Source: Bacillota bacterium (GTDB lineage: Bacteria > Bacillota > Clostridia > Oscillospirales > Acutalibacteraceae). From it: a stretch of 30,052 nucleotides of DNA. The position numbers and the translations under genes were made by a program. Below are positions 6,952 through 13,988 of this stretch, piece after piece. Positions within the stretch are counted from its first letter, which is position 1; each line of letters begins with the position of its first letter. The DNA is taken from contig JAEWBE010000025.1 in NCBI GenBank assembly GCA_023391275.1, positions 1 to 30,052 of the forward strand. Direction: 5' to 3'. A model generated the notes under the pieces. That model ran no database searches, was not told where the DNA came from, and saw nothing but the letters and a program-made list of their open reading frames with translations.

Positions 6952-8385
6952 TTATTTGTCGTTCCTGCCGTAAACTTCATTAATTCTGTCTTCATCCACA
7001 CCGAAGAAATAGGTAAGCAGGAAACCGCCGGCATACGCACCGATCATGGCGATCGCATACAAAATCTGCTGCCCCGGCACAACAATCAGTAAACCGAACA
7101 AACCGGAAACGCCCTGTGAAACGGTGCCAAGGTGGAACAGGGAAGCAAGGATTCCACCCAGACCGGCACCCAGACAGGCAGTAACGAAGGGTCTGCCCAG
7201 CGGCAGAGTCACGGCGTACATCATCGGCTCGCCGATTCCAAGAATACCAACGGGAAGCGAATCCCTTGTCAGTCTTTTCAGTTTTTTGTTTTTTGTTTTT
7301 ATGTAGAGCGCGAAACCTGCGCCAACCTGACCGCCACCGGCCATCATCAAAATCGGCAGCAGATAGTTGATGCCCTTTGTAGCCCCGTTCGGATCATTCA
7401 GCATGGCATGGATAGGGGTCAGCGCCTGATGCAGACCAACCGCAACCAGGGGCAGGAAGCCTGCGGAAAGAATATATCCGCCCACAACGCCCAAAGAATT
7501 ATAGAGGAAATTCAGGACGGTGAAAATTCCGGAGGTAAGGAACGCACCGATCGGCTGAAGAACGATAAGCGCAATCAAGCTTCCGAAAATCACGGTAAGC
7601 AGCGGAGTGAAGAAAGTATCAAGGATGGCAGGCATCCACTTGCGGATCCATCTTTCAAGATAAGCGAAGAAAATGCCCGCAATCAGCGCAGCCAGCAAAC
7701 CGCCGGCACCCGGATTAAAGACTTTTCCGGTCAGCGGAAGCAGAACGTCCGCATTCTTAAATTTGGTCAACAGCGGCATCCCGACATTGGCAATGGACAT
7801 AGCGCCCGCGATTGCGCCCAAAACTGCGGAGCCCTTAAATTCCCTGGCGGCATTCATGCCGACCAGAAGCGGCAGGTAAGCGAACAAAGCCCAGCCCATT
7901 GTGCGGATACACTCGTACCACCACTGACCGCTCAGCGCGCCGCCGCTGGAAACATTAATAACATTGCACACTCCGTTGATTAAACCGGCCGCAATAATAC
8001 CCGGCAAAAGCGGAACAAAGATGTTTGCAATCCGTTTCAGGAACCTTTGCACAGGGCCGTCATACTTTGCCTTATTTGCGGCTTTGTTTTCCCTTGCAAG
8101 GGTTTCCGCATCCATATCGATTTCATCGGCGCCAAGGGCCAGCCCGGTGAGCTTCGAAAACTCCTCGCCCACTTTATTGACGGTTCCCGGTCCCAAAACG
8201 ATCTGAACCGTGCTGGATTTGACCACTCCCATAACGCCGTCAATCTGCTTTAAAGCCTCAACGTCGACTTTATCGGGGTCCAAGATTCCAACACGCAGCC
8301 TCGTCATGCAGGTCGCATTGGCTGTGATGTTCGATTTTCCGCCAAGGGTTTGCAGAATGTCCTTTGCAGTTTTTTGATAATCCAT
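6952..8385 (-). CDS. murP: PTS EIIBC for N-acetylmuramic acid
   Basis: This is the membrane permease of the phosphotransferase system. The N-terminal EIIB domain has the phosphocysteine in NATCMTRLRV (Cys26). The EIIC domain (about residues 110-470) has ten or so membrane segments and the signature GIGEPMMYAVTLPLGRPF, the glucose-superfamily GITEP-type motif as seen in MurP. No EIIA domain is fused, as in other MurP proteins, which borrow EIIA-Glc. I move the start to the ATG at 8385 because AAAGGGG lies 7 bases upstream and EIIB homology begins there; that gives 477 residues. It should deliver MurNAc-6P or MurNAc-6P-GlcNAc to MurQ and MupG. Confidence 0.92.
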   Translation of the reverse strand: MDYQKTAKDILQTLGGKSNITANATCMTRLRVGILDPDKVDVEALKQIDGVMGVVKSSTVQIVLGPGTVNKVGEEFSKLTGLALGADEIDMDAETLARENKAANKAKYDGPVQRFLKRIANIFVPLLPGIIAAGLINGVCNVINVSSGGALSGQWWYECIRTMGWALFAYLPLLVGMNAAREFKGSAVLGAIAGAMSIANVGMPLLTKFKNADVLLPLTGKVFNPGAGGLLAALIAGIFFAYLERWIRKWMPAILDTFFTPLLTVIFGSLIALIVLQPIGAFLTSGIFTVLNFLYNSLGVVGGYILSAGFLPLVAVGLHQALTPIHAMLNDPNGATKGINYLLPILMMAGGGQVGAGFALYIKTKNKKLKRLTRDSLPVGILGIGEPMMYAVTLPLGRPFVTACLGAGLGGILASLFHLGTVSQGVSGLFGLLIVVPGQQILYAIAMIGAYAGGFLLTYFFGVDEDRINEVYGRNDK

Positions 8386-8497
8386 ATCAATACCCCTTTC
8401 CTGTTGTGAAGCGATGGGATCAAAACCGCCGCGAAACCGCACCGGCCGAACCCCGCGCTTAAATATAGCGTATACTCCTCGGAATCATTCTGATATC

Positions 8498-8525
8498 ATT
8501 ATACATTCGTACATATATAAGTCAA
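8498..8525 (-). promoter_or_regulatory. murP promoter
   Basis: TTGACT (8525-8520), 16 bases, TATAAT (8503-8498). The ATCAGAATGAT immediately downstream (8494-8484) is a candidate MurR site. Confidence 0.75.
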
Positions 8526-8723
8526 TATTATTTCATAAAAAATATTTATTTATTAAAATATTATTTTATAATTCTACAAATTTTGCATTACTAATAAAAT
8601 TAAAAACTTTAATTTCAGCTTATTAATATGAATATGAGGAATAATTTATGTTTATATGATATAAATTTATTATAATCATCAGGAATTATCTTTACATAAT
8701 TTCCACAAGCTATTATAATATAT

Positions 8724-8758
8724 AAAAATCGTACGTCACTTTTTTAAGGACGATTTTT
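8724..8758. repeat. Inverted repeat in the mur intergenic region
   Basis: Perfect arms AAAAATCGT (8724-8732) and ACGATTTTT (8750-8758) with a 17-base spacer, followed on plus by one more T. It resembles a weak terminator or an operator. It lies outside both predicted mur transcripts. Confidence 0.5.
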
Positions 8759-8801
8759 TAAAATATTGAGAAATTATATTTTATAAATTTTATTATAATG
8801 A

Positions 8802-8844
8802 TTGAATTAATATTTTGATAGTATATAATAAAATCAGAGTCTGA
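8802..8844 (+). promoter_or_regulatory. murQ promoter with palindrome at the start site
   Basis: TTGAAT (8802-8807), 16 bases, TATAAT (8824-8829). The palindrome TCAGA-g-TCTGA (8834-8844) covers the expected transcription start and is a candidate MurR operator. Confidence 0.72.
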
Positions 8845-8859
8845 AAGGAGATATGTGAA

Positions 8860-9792
8860 GTGAAAGTAGATTTAGATACGCTGGATACCGAACAAAGAAA
8901 TGAAAACAGTAAAAATATTGATGTTATGAGCACAATGGAAATGCTGCGCGTTATTAATCGGGAAGATCAGGAAGTTGCTTTTGCCGTGGAAAAAGTTTTA
9001 ACCTCCATCGAAACGCTGATCGATGAAGCACACAAGCGCATGATGAAGGGCGGCAGGGTGATTTATATCGGGGCGGGCACTTCGGGGAGGCTGGGCGTAC
9101 TCGACGCCAGCGAATGCCCCCCAACCTTCGGCGTAGACGCCACACTGATTCAGGGAATCATAGCGGGCGGATACGGCGCGCTGCTGAAAGCCAAGGAAGG
9201 CGCGGAGGACGACCAGGAGCTGGCCCGGAATGACTTGAAGGAACTGGGCCTGAATCCGAACGACACCGTAATCGGCCTTGCCGCGAGCGGCAGAACTCCT
9301 TATGTAATCGGCGGGCTGGATTATGCGGCGGAAACAGGCGCTTACACCGGCGCCGTCAGCTGCGTGCACAACGCGGAAATATCCGCCCACGCGCAGGCAA
9401 AGATTGAAGTAATCGTGGGGGCGGAGGTAATCACCGGTTCCACCCGGATGAAATCCGGTACCGCACAAAAAATGATTTTGAATATGATTTCAACGTCACT
9501 TATGGTAAAATACGGGAAGGTGTACAAAAATCTTATGGTGGATGTGCAGCCAACCAATAAAAAACTGGTGGAGCGTGCGAAGCAGATCATTACCGCAAGC
9601 AGCGGCTGCTCTTATGAGGAAGCGGCTCATTATCTGCAGGCAAGCGGTTCGCAGGTAAAGATCGCCATTTGTATGGCGCTCACCGGTCTTTCGCGTGTTG
9701 ACTGTGAAACCATTCTGAACACTAACGAGGGCAATATCTCCAAGGCAATCCGATCCATCAAGAACGGAACGGACAGTGGCTTGCCCCGGTAA
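8860..9792 (+). CDS. murQ: N-acetylmuramic acid 6-phosphate etherase
   Basis: MurQ cleaves the D-lactyl ether of MurNAc-6P, giving GlcNAc-6P and D-lactate. The 310-residue protein has the N-terminal TEQRNENS signature, one SIS domain with the phosphosugar loop IGAGTSGRLGVLDASECPPT, and a C-terminal UBA-like helical end. Glu85 (in DASECPP) and Glu116 (in EGAEDD) sit at positions matching the catalytic Glu83 and Glu114 of E. coli MurQ. Start: GTG at 8860 with AAGGAG 9 bases upstream. It is followed after 32 bases by the regulator gene. No nagA or nagB is visible in the window; they must be elsewhere to use the product. Confidence 0.96.
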   Translation: MKVDLDTLDTEQRNENSKNIDVMSTMEMLRVINREDQEVAFAVEKVLTSIETLIDEAHKRMMKGGRVIYIGAGTSGRLGVLDASECPPTFGVDATLIQGIIAGGYGALLKAKEGAEDDQELARNDLKELGLNPNDTVIGLAASGRTPYVIGGLDYAAETGAYTGAVSCVHNAEISAHAQAKIEVIVGAEVITGSTRMKSGTAQKMILNMISTSLMVKYGKVYKNLMVDVQPTNKKLVERAKQIITASSGCSYEEAAHYLQASGSQVKIAICMALTGLSRVDCETILNTNEGNISKAIRSIKNGTDSGLPR

Positions 9793-9824
9793 TTCAGATT
9801 CACAATAACAAAAGGAGCATTTTC

Positions 9825-10661
9825 ATGAGTTGTATTTATAAAATACGGGAAGGCAGCGCCAGTTACACCGATACGGAAAAAAAACTGGCGCAGTACATTC
9901 TGGAACATCGCAATGAAGTAACGCTGAACTCCGCGCAGGTACTGGGCGAACGCGTCGGCGTTTCCGCCGCCGCCGTCATCCGCTTTTCTAAAAAGCTGGG
10001 GTATAACGGGTTCACCGCAATGAAGGTGGACCTTGCAAAGGATGACACAGTGGACATCGTTAATTTCGACGATATGATTCAGGAACAGGACTCCATGGAA
10101 ATGATCTTGAAAAAGGCCGAAAATTTAAACACCATGCTGCAAAATCAGGCTTACCGCCTTATTAACGCCGAAAGTTTGGAAAAAGCCGTGCAGGCGCTGC
10201 TGAACTGCCGTACCGTTTACCTGTTCGGAATCAGCGGCTCCGGTATTGTATGCATGGATTTTATGCAAAAGCTTTCCAGAATCAATCGTCACGCTGTTTA
10301 TCACAGCGATTTTCATGACCAGCTTGCCGCCGCCGCCCATATGACAGAAGAGGACGCCGCCATTGCGGTCAGCTACGGCGGAAAAACCAATGAAGTAAAT
10401 GCCGCCATGGAACTAGCAAAAGAAATGGGAGCCGCCACAATTGCAATCACTCAGTTTAAAAAAAGTCCGCTCACCCGGCTGGCGAATATCCTGCTCTACA
10501 TTCCCTCCACCGAGCGTGACCTGCGGCTTGGCGCGATCGCTTCACGGAACGCCTCCCTGATCGTAACCGACCTGCTCTATCTGGGTCTGGTAAAGAGCAA
10601 CATCGGTTTAACCAGAGAATGCCTTGTAAGAACCAAAGAGGCCATTAAGCGACTAAAATAA
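9825..10661 (+). CDS. murR: RpiR-family regulator (MurR-like)
   Basis: The protein has 278 residues. The N-terminal HTH_6 domain (about 1-77) contains the helix-turn-helix LNSAQVLGERVGVSAAAVIR. A SIS domain (about 120-255) with the phosphosugar-binding start VYLFGISGSG follows. Regulators of this type bind a sugar phosphate, and in E. coli MurR responds to MurNAc-6P. Position behind murQ and opposite murP makes it the likely regulator of both operons. The Shine-Dalgarno AAAGGAG is 7 bases upstream of the ATG. Whether it represses or activates cannot be read from sequence; the ATCAGA motifs overlapping both start sites favour repression. Confidence 0.88.
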   Translation: MSCIYKIREGSASYTDTEKKLAQYILEHRNEVTLNSAQVLGERVGVSAAAVIRFSKKLGYNGFTAMKVDLAKDDTVDIVNFDDMIQEQDSMEMILKKAENLNTMLQNQAYRLINAESLEKAVQALLNCRTVYLFGISGSGIVCMDFMQKLSRINRHAVYHSDFHDQLAAAAHMTEEDAAIAVSYGGKTNEVNAAMELAKEMGAATIAITQFKKSPLTRLANILLYIPSTERDLRLGAIASRNASLIVTDLLYLGLVKSNIGLTRECLVRTKEAIKRLK

Positions 10662-10733
10662 CGGTTCAGCCATCCGACACGCGCCGGCCAATGTGGAAAT
10701 CAGTCCTGTATAGAGCCGCTCACAAAATGATGG

Positions 10734-10779
10734 AAAGGGCCGTCCACTCACTTGAAAAAGTGTGATGGACGGTCCTTTT
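10734..10779. terminator. Intrinsic terminator between murR and the convergent opine-type gene
   Basis: Arms of about 20 bases beginning AAAGGGCCGTCCA and ending TGGACGGTCCTTTT form a long stem with a GAAA-rich loop. It works best on plus but is likely bidirectional. Confidence 0.85.
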
Positions 10780-10816
10780 GCTGATTTAATCCGAACAGAT
10801 GTATGAAACCTGAAAA

Positions 10817-11971
10817 TTACATTGACTTCTGGTACTCCTGTTCACGCTGTGTTCCAAGCCCCATCCGCTGATAAGGGTAGATGGGCGAACGGTTTTGAAA
10901 GGCTAAAATATCCTTATTCATGATAATACCGTTTTTAATATCAACGGCGCCGTCTAAGACGGCGTTCTTCGTTTGTTCCATAAAATCTTTCAGGTAAGGA
11001 ATCAGGCAGCTGGAGATTTCCCACGAGGCGCTGTCCCACATCAGAGCCGGCGTATGGTCAACGGAATAATATAAAATATTGCCCAGCCTGTAAAACGGAT
11101 GGGATAAATCGGTGGGATGCGCGAAGCTGAACCCCATTCCCCTGTCACAGCTTATATCAACGATCAGGCATTCCTTCTTAAACTGAACGACATCACCGTC
11201 GCGGACGAAAACAGCGGGACTATTCGGATTTTGAAGCACCCCGTTTACAATAATATCCGCTTGAGCCAGTTCATGAATAATCGGTTCCGACTGCCCGTTC
11301 GCGGCTGTAACCTCGAACTTTCCTTTTTCATTCCGGGTCATTTGCCGGTACCGGACTCCCGGTATTTTATCCGAAACCAAAAAGTCCGGCCGCTGGGTAA
11401 AAACGGTGATGTCCGTAAATCCATGTCCCCTCAGCGCGTAAACAGCGCCGCGGCTGACGGACCCAAAACTTAAAACGACGGCTTTCCGGGGCGCCCCGAA
11501 ATTCCCGTCTATTCCCCTTAACTGCAGCGCGTGCTGCACCCCGCAATAGCCGGCCATCTCATTGTTTTTTTGGAAGATGTGCGTCCTGCTCCTCGCTCCG
11601 GAATAATACATGTTTTCCCACGCAATCAGCGTCAACTTTTTGTTGATGGAAATTTGAGCAATTTCACTCTGCTGCACAGTGTGAATCCATCCCCATACGA
11701 GGGTGCCTTCCTGCATTTCCTCAAAATCTTCTTTTACCGGTTTTGGGATCATGATGGCGCTGAACTTCCGAAACAGTGATTTGCGCTCCAAGAGCCGGTT
11801 CCCAGTCAAATCGGCTATCTCTCCATCCGTCATGCCAAAAGACAGGCCATATCCTTTTTCAAAAAACAGATGGTTGCGCACCGCCTCCGGAATCGTTTTA
11901 ATATGCTTCGGGTGTATAGCAACCCTTTTTTCATATTCTTTTCTTGAGGTTCCAATCACCGCAACATTCAT
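10817..11971 (-). CDS. N5-(carboxyethyl)ornithine synthase-like dehydrogenase (AlaDH/PNT family)
   Basis: This 384-residue protein belongs to the alanine dehydrogenase/transhydrogenase N-terminal family and looks closest to N5-(L-1-carboxyethyl)-L-ornithine synthase. That enzyme reductively joins pyruvate to the side-chain amine of ornithine or lysine using NADPH. Evidence: the N-terminus MNVAVIGTSRKEYEKRVAIH, the FFEKGYGLSFGMTD stretch typical of CEOS, VWGWIHTVQ, and the Rossmann loop VLSFGSVSRGAVYALRG (around residue 165). The ATG at 11971 has AAAGGAG just upstream; the frame extends further but without a binding site. It is second in an operon with a DapB-like gene, 58 bases apart. The exact amine and keto-acid substrates are unknown; saccharopine-type activity is an alternative. 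Confidence 0.78.
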   Translation of the reverse strand: MNVAVIGTSRKEYEKRVAIHPKHIKTIPEAVRNHLFFEKGYGLSFGMTDGEIADLTGNRLLERKSLFRKFSAIMIPKPVKEDFEEMQEGTLVWGWIHTVQQSEIAQISINKKLTLIAWENMYYSGARSRTHIFQKNNEMAGYCGVQHALQLRGIDGNFGAPRKAVVLSFGSVSRGAVYALRGHGFTDITVFTQRPDFLVSDKIPGVRYRQMTRNEKGKFEVTAANGQSEPIIHELAQADIIVNGVLQNPNSPAVFVRDGDVVQFKKECLIVDISCDRGMGFSFAHPTDLSHPFYRLGNILYYSVDHTPALMWDSASWEISSCLIPYLKDFMEQTKNAVLDGAVDIKNGIIMNKDILAFQNRSPIYPYQRMGLGTQREQEYQKSM

Positions 11972-12029
11972 ATTTCTCCTTTCATGCAATTGCATTCAAC
12001 GTAAACTCGTCTGTCACATCGCGCAGAGC

Positions 12030-12863
12030 TTAGATCTTTATTTGATGCTGCGCAAATTCTTTGGCGTAATTTAAATGATCCTCCAAAATACTTTCACAGT
12101 TCAAAGCGTCTTTCATTTCATATACGCCCGTTCTGTCACAGATAAACTCCAGCGCATAAAGGGCGCCTTCCGCGAAAGCGTCCCTGGAAAAAGACTGATG
12201 TGTAATTTCAAGCATATCATTTTCCCCCACCAGCATCACCTTGTGGCAGCTCATCATTCCGCCGGCGCGCACAGATGAGATTGAAATATTGGATAAAACC
12301 TGATTTAACCCTTCATTTCTGCCGTTCCTTATTCCCTCCGCAATTTTCAACGCCGTTCCGGACGGAGAGTCCTTCTTGGATTTATGATGCATTTCAACGA
12401 TCTCCACATCATAATTTTCCAGAATCTTCGACGCCAATTCCGCCAGAAGCATCAATACGTTTACACCGCGGGTAATATTGGGCGCATAAATAATTCCGCC
12501 GCTGTTTTCTTCCGCAAGTTCAAACAGCATATTTTCCTCGGAATTTGAAAATCCCGTCGTTCCCATAACAATTTTGACGCCCAGACTCAGGAATATCTCA
12601 GCGTTTTTTAACGCTGCAAACGGCTGAGAAAAATCCATTACAACATCGGGCTTAGTGTTAAAAATGCACTGCTCCAAATGGCTGGAGGAATAAACCGGTA
12701 TTCCGGTATTGAAACATCCGATTACTTCCCCTAAATCACGGCCGGCCTTCCAGCTGCTCGGGCTGCATACGGCCGAAACCAGTTTTACTTGTTTGCTGTT
12801 GAGAAAATACTTCGCGATTTGGCAGCCGGTCCGGCCCAGGCCAGATATGCAGACTTTTAACAT
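12030..12863 (-). CDS. DapB-like dihydrodipicolinate reductase family protein
   Basis: This NAD(P)H-dependent reductase has 277 residues and the full set of DapB marks: ISGLGRTG at the N-terminus, DFSQP and VMGTTGF in the middle, then EMHHKSKKDSPSGTALKIA. In the last, the first His and the Lys four residues later match His159 and Lys163 of E. coli DapB. HQSFSRDAFAEGALYALEFI follows near the end. It may be an ordinary lysine-pathway enzyme (4-hydroxy-tetrahydrodipicolinate reductase), but no dapA or lysC is near. It is instead the first gene of a unit with an opine-type dehydrogenase under a GntR/RCK_C regulator, so a specialised imine reductase is possible. 2,4-Diaminopentanoate dehydrogenase was considered but no ornithine-degradation genes are present. 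Confidence 0.85.
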   Translation of the reverse strand: MLKVCISGLGRTGCQIAKYFLNSKQVKLVSAVCSPSSWKAGRDLGEVIGCFNTGIPVYSSSHLEQCIFNTKPDVVMDFSQPFAALKNAEIFLSLGVKIVMGTTGFSNSEENMLFELAEENSGGIIYAPNITRGVNVLMLLAELASKILENYDVEIVEMHHKSKKDSPSGTALKIAEGIRNGRNEGLNQVLSNISISSVRAGGMMSCHKVMLVGENDMLEITHQSFSRDAFAEGALYALEFICDRTGVYEMKDALNCESILEDHLNYAKEFAQHQIKI

Positions 12864-13007
12864 TGCAGCACCTCTTTCTCATCTTACAAGTCCTATGAAA
12901 GTTTCAGGTTGTCTGTTTGATCCTGACTTTTTCGCTTCACTCAGAGCATTCGGCGCCCTGCCCTGCATTTTGAAATACAAGGTGAGCCAAATATGTAAAT
13001 AAATTAC

Positions 13008-13038
13008 AAACAACTTTTTATTTTAAGTAAAGTTGTTT
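13008..13038. promoter_or_regulatory. Perfect 10-bp inverted repeat, probable operator
   Basis: AAACAACTTT (13008-13017) and AAAGTTGTTT (13029-13038) are perfect inverse arms with an 11-base spacer. On the minus strand the repeat covers about +1 to +30 of the DapB-like transcript, a repressor position. The adjacent gene for a GntR-type regulator makes it the likely binder. Confidence 0.75.
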
Positions 13039-13045
13039 CTTTATT

Positions 13046-13074
13046 ATTATATAAAAGAAATCTGCAATTGTCAA
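13046..13074 (-). promoter_or_regulatory. Consensus sigma-A promoter of the DapB-like/opine operon
   Basis: TTGACA (13074-13069), 17 bases, TATAAT (13051-13046): a full consensus match with ideal spacing. Such a strong promoter paired with a downstream operator suggests tight repression. Confidence 0.85.
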
Positions 13075-13138
13075 ATGCCACTTATGAATCATGTGTAAAT
13101 TAATTGTTAATTGTTAAATATTCATATTCTATATAAAC

Positions 13139-13176
13139 AAAAGTCCCCGCAGAGAATTACCTCTGCGGGGACTTTT
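13139..13176. terminator. Intrinsic terminator of the GntR gene
   Basis: Perfect 16-bp arms, AAAAGTCCCCGCAGAG and its complement, with a 6-base loop. A T-rich tail follows on both strands. It lies 10 bases past the GntR stop and insulates the downstream operon. Confidence 0.92.
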
Positions 13177-13186
13177 GTTTTATTCA

Positions 13187-13813
13187 TCAGTTGATTCGGT
13201 CTATAAAGACATGAAATCGCTCAATTACATTTTCATCGCCGACAATTAAAACTTTATCGCCTTTACAAAACTCATAGTATGGCCCGGGCGATATGATAAT
13301 GTTTTTATCATGAATAATTCCAATGATGGTAGCTCCTGTATTATGCCAGACTTCCAGCTTGCCGATGCTCTGACCAATTACAAAGGATTGGTGCGGCAGT
13401 TCAATTTCTACCGGCTTGATCAAATCGGAGCGCTTGTATTTATACATTTCAATAATTTTTTTCGTCAGCGAGTTGATTTCTTCATTCATGGATTTGCTTT
13501 TTTCAAACATCTGCGACAGCCTCAAACGCATATCCGCGACACTTTCGTCCTCTTTGAAATTGTTCAAAAACTGTATTGCATTTTCTTTTGAAGAAACTAT
13601 GATTCCGCTTCCGACAGCAACCGCAACTACTTTTTTATCGGACAGAATCGACATCGCCCTGCGTATTGTTTCCGGGGATACATTATACTCTGTTGAAAGG
13701 ACGGAGCGCCCTTTCATTTTTTCCCCCTCCGGGATATCACCAGACGCAATTCTGGCGGAAATGTCTACCGCTATTTTTAAATACCGTGGAATTGTAATTT
13801 GTTCCGCATCCAT
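13187..13813 (-). CDS. GntR-type regulator with C-terminal RCK_C domain (BusR-like)
   Basis: This 208-residue protein has an N-terminal GntR winged helix (about 8-75: LKIAVDISARIASGDIPEGE, then YNVSPETIRRAMSILSDKK) and a helical linker rich in Lys, Glu and Met (about 85-125). Its C-terminal RCK_C/TrkA_C domain (about 130-205) contains IGKLEVWHNTGATIIGIIH. This is the architecture of BusR, the c-di-AMP receptor that represses the glycine-betaine importer in lactococci and streptococci. Here no betaine transporter is adjacent; the next operon is the DapB-like/opine pair, with a perfect inverted repeat after its promoter. Start: ATG with AGGTGA 6-7 bases upstream. c-di-AMP binding is inferred from architecture only. 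Confidence 0.85.
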   Translation of the reverse strand: MDAEQITIPRYLKIAVDISARIASGDIPEGEKMKGRSVLSTEYNVSPETIRRAMSILSDKKVVAVAVGSGIIVSSKENAIQFLNNFKEDESVADMRLRLSQMFEKSKSMNEEINSLTKKIIEMYKYKRSDLIKPVEIELPHQSFVIGQSIGKLEVWHNTGATIIGIIHDKNIIISPGPYYEFCKGDKVLIVGDENVIERFHVFIDRIN

Positions 13814-13918
13814 ATTTTTTCACCTGTTCAATTTATTAAAATGAAGCTGCATCTGAAAGTGATTCTTCCCGCCACAAGGTTCCGTCTGTATTTTCGGCAG
13901 TTCGCTCCGGGCAGCGGG

Positions 13919-13947
13919 ATTATAGCATTTTGATACACAGATGACAA
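13919..13947 (-). promoter_or_regulatory. Promoter of the GntR/RCK_C gene
   Basis: TTGTCA (13947-13942), 17 bases, TATAAT (13924-13919). No copy of the AAACAACTTT operator arm is visible here, so self-repression through that site is not indicated. Confidence 0.7.
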
Positions 13948-13988
13948 GCAGAAAACCATTCTCTGATAAATCGCGGATATGTTTTGAT

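Larger units (their letters stand above)
8386..8859. other. AT-rich divergent intergenic region of the mur locus
   Basis: About 470 bases without a gene. The part nearest murP is GC-balanced; from about 8510 to 8840 it is extremely AT-rich. It holds the murP promoter (8498-8525, minus), the murQ promoter (8802-8829, plus), a shared ATCAGA motif just downstream of each -10, and an unexplained inverted repeat at 8724-8758. I see no ORF with a ribosome binding site here. Confidence 0.8.
12864..13186. other. Intergenic region upstream of the DapB-like gene
   Basis: About 320 bases without a gene. Going from the DapB-like gene outward it holds a leader of about 175 bases with no recognised riboswitch, the inverted repeat at 13008-13038, the promoter at 13046-13074, AT-rich DNA with TTAATTG repeated in tandem near 13100, and the terminator of the GntR gene. 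Confidence 0.8.

Noticed and set aside
8510..8840. AT-rich gap as a CRISPR leader, attachment site or replication origin
   Set aside because: No repeated spacers, no DnaA-box clusters, no flanking tRNA or integrase; two divergent promoters explain the composition.
11984..11995. Palindrome ATGCAATTGCAT between the DapB-like and opine-type genes
   Set aside because: Only 12 bases, inside an operon close to a ribosome binding site, with no promoter; a chance palindrome is more likely than an operator.
12030..12863. 2,4-diaminopentanoate dehydrogenase (ornithine degradation) for the DapB-like gene
   Set aside because: The His/Lys and SPSGTA motifs of true DapB are intact and no ortAB, oraSE or related genes are present.
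13097..13116. Tandem TTAATTG copies upstream of the DapB-like promoter
   Set aside because: Two short AT-rich copies are expected by chance here; at most an UP-like element.
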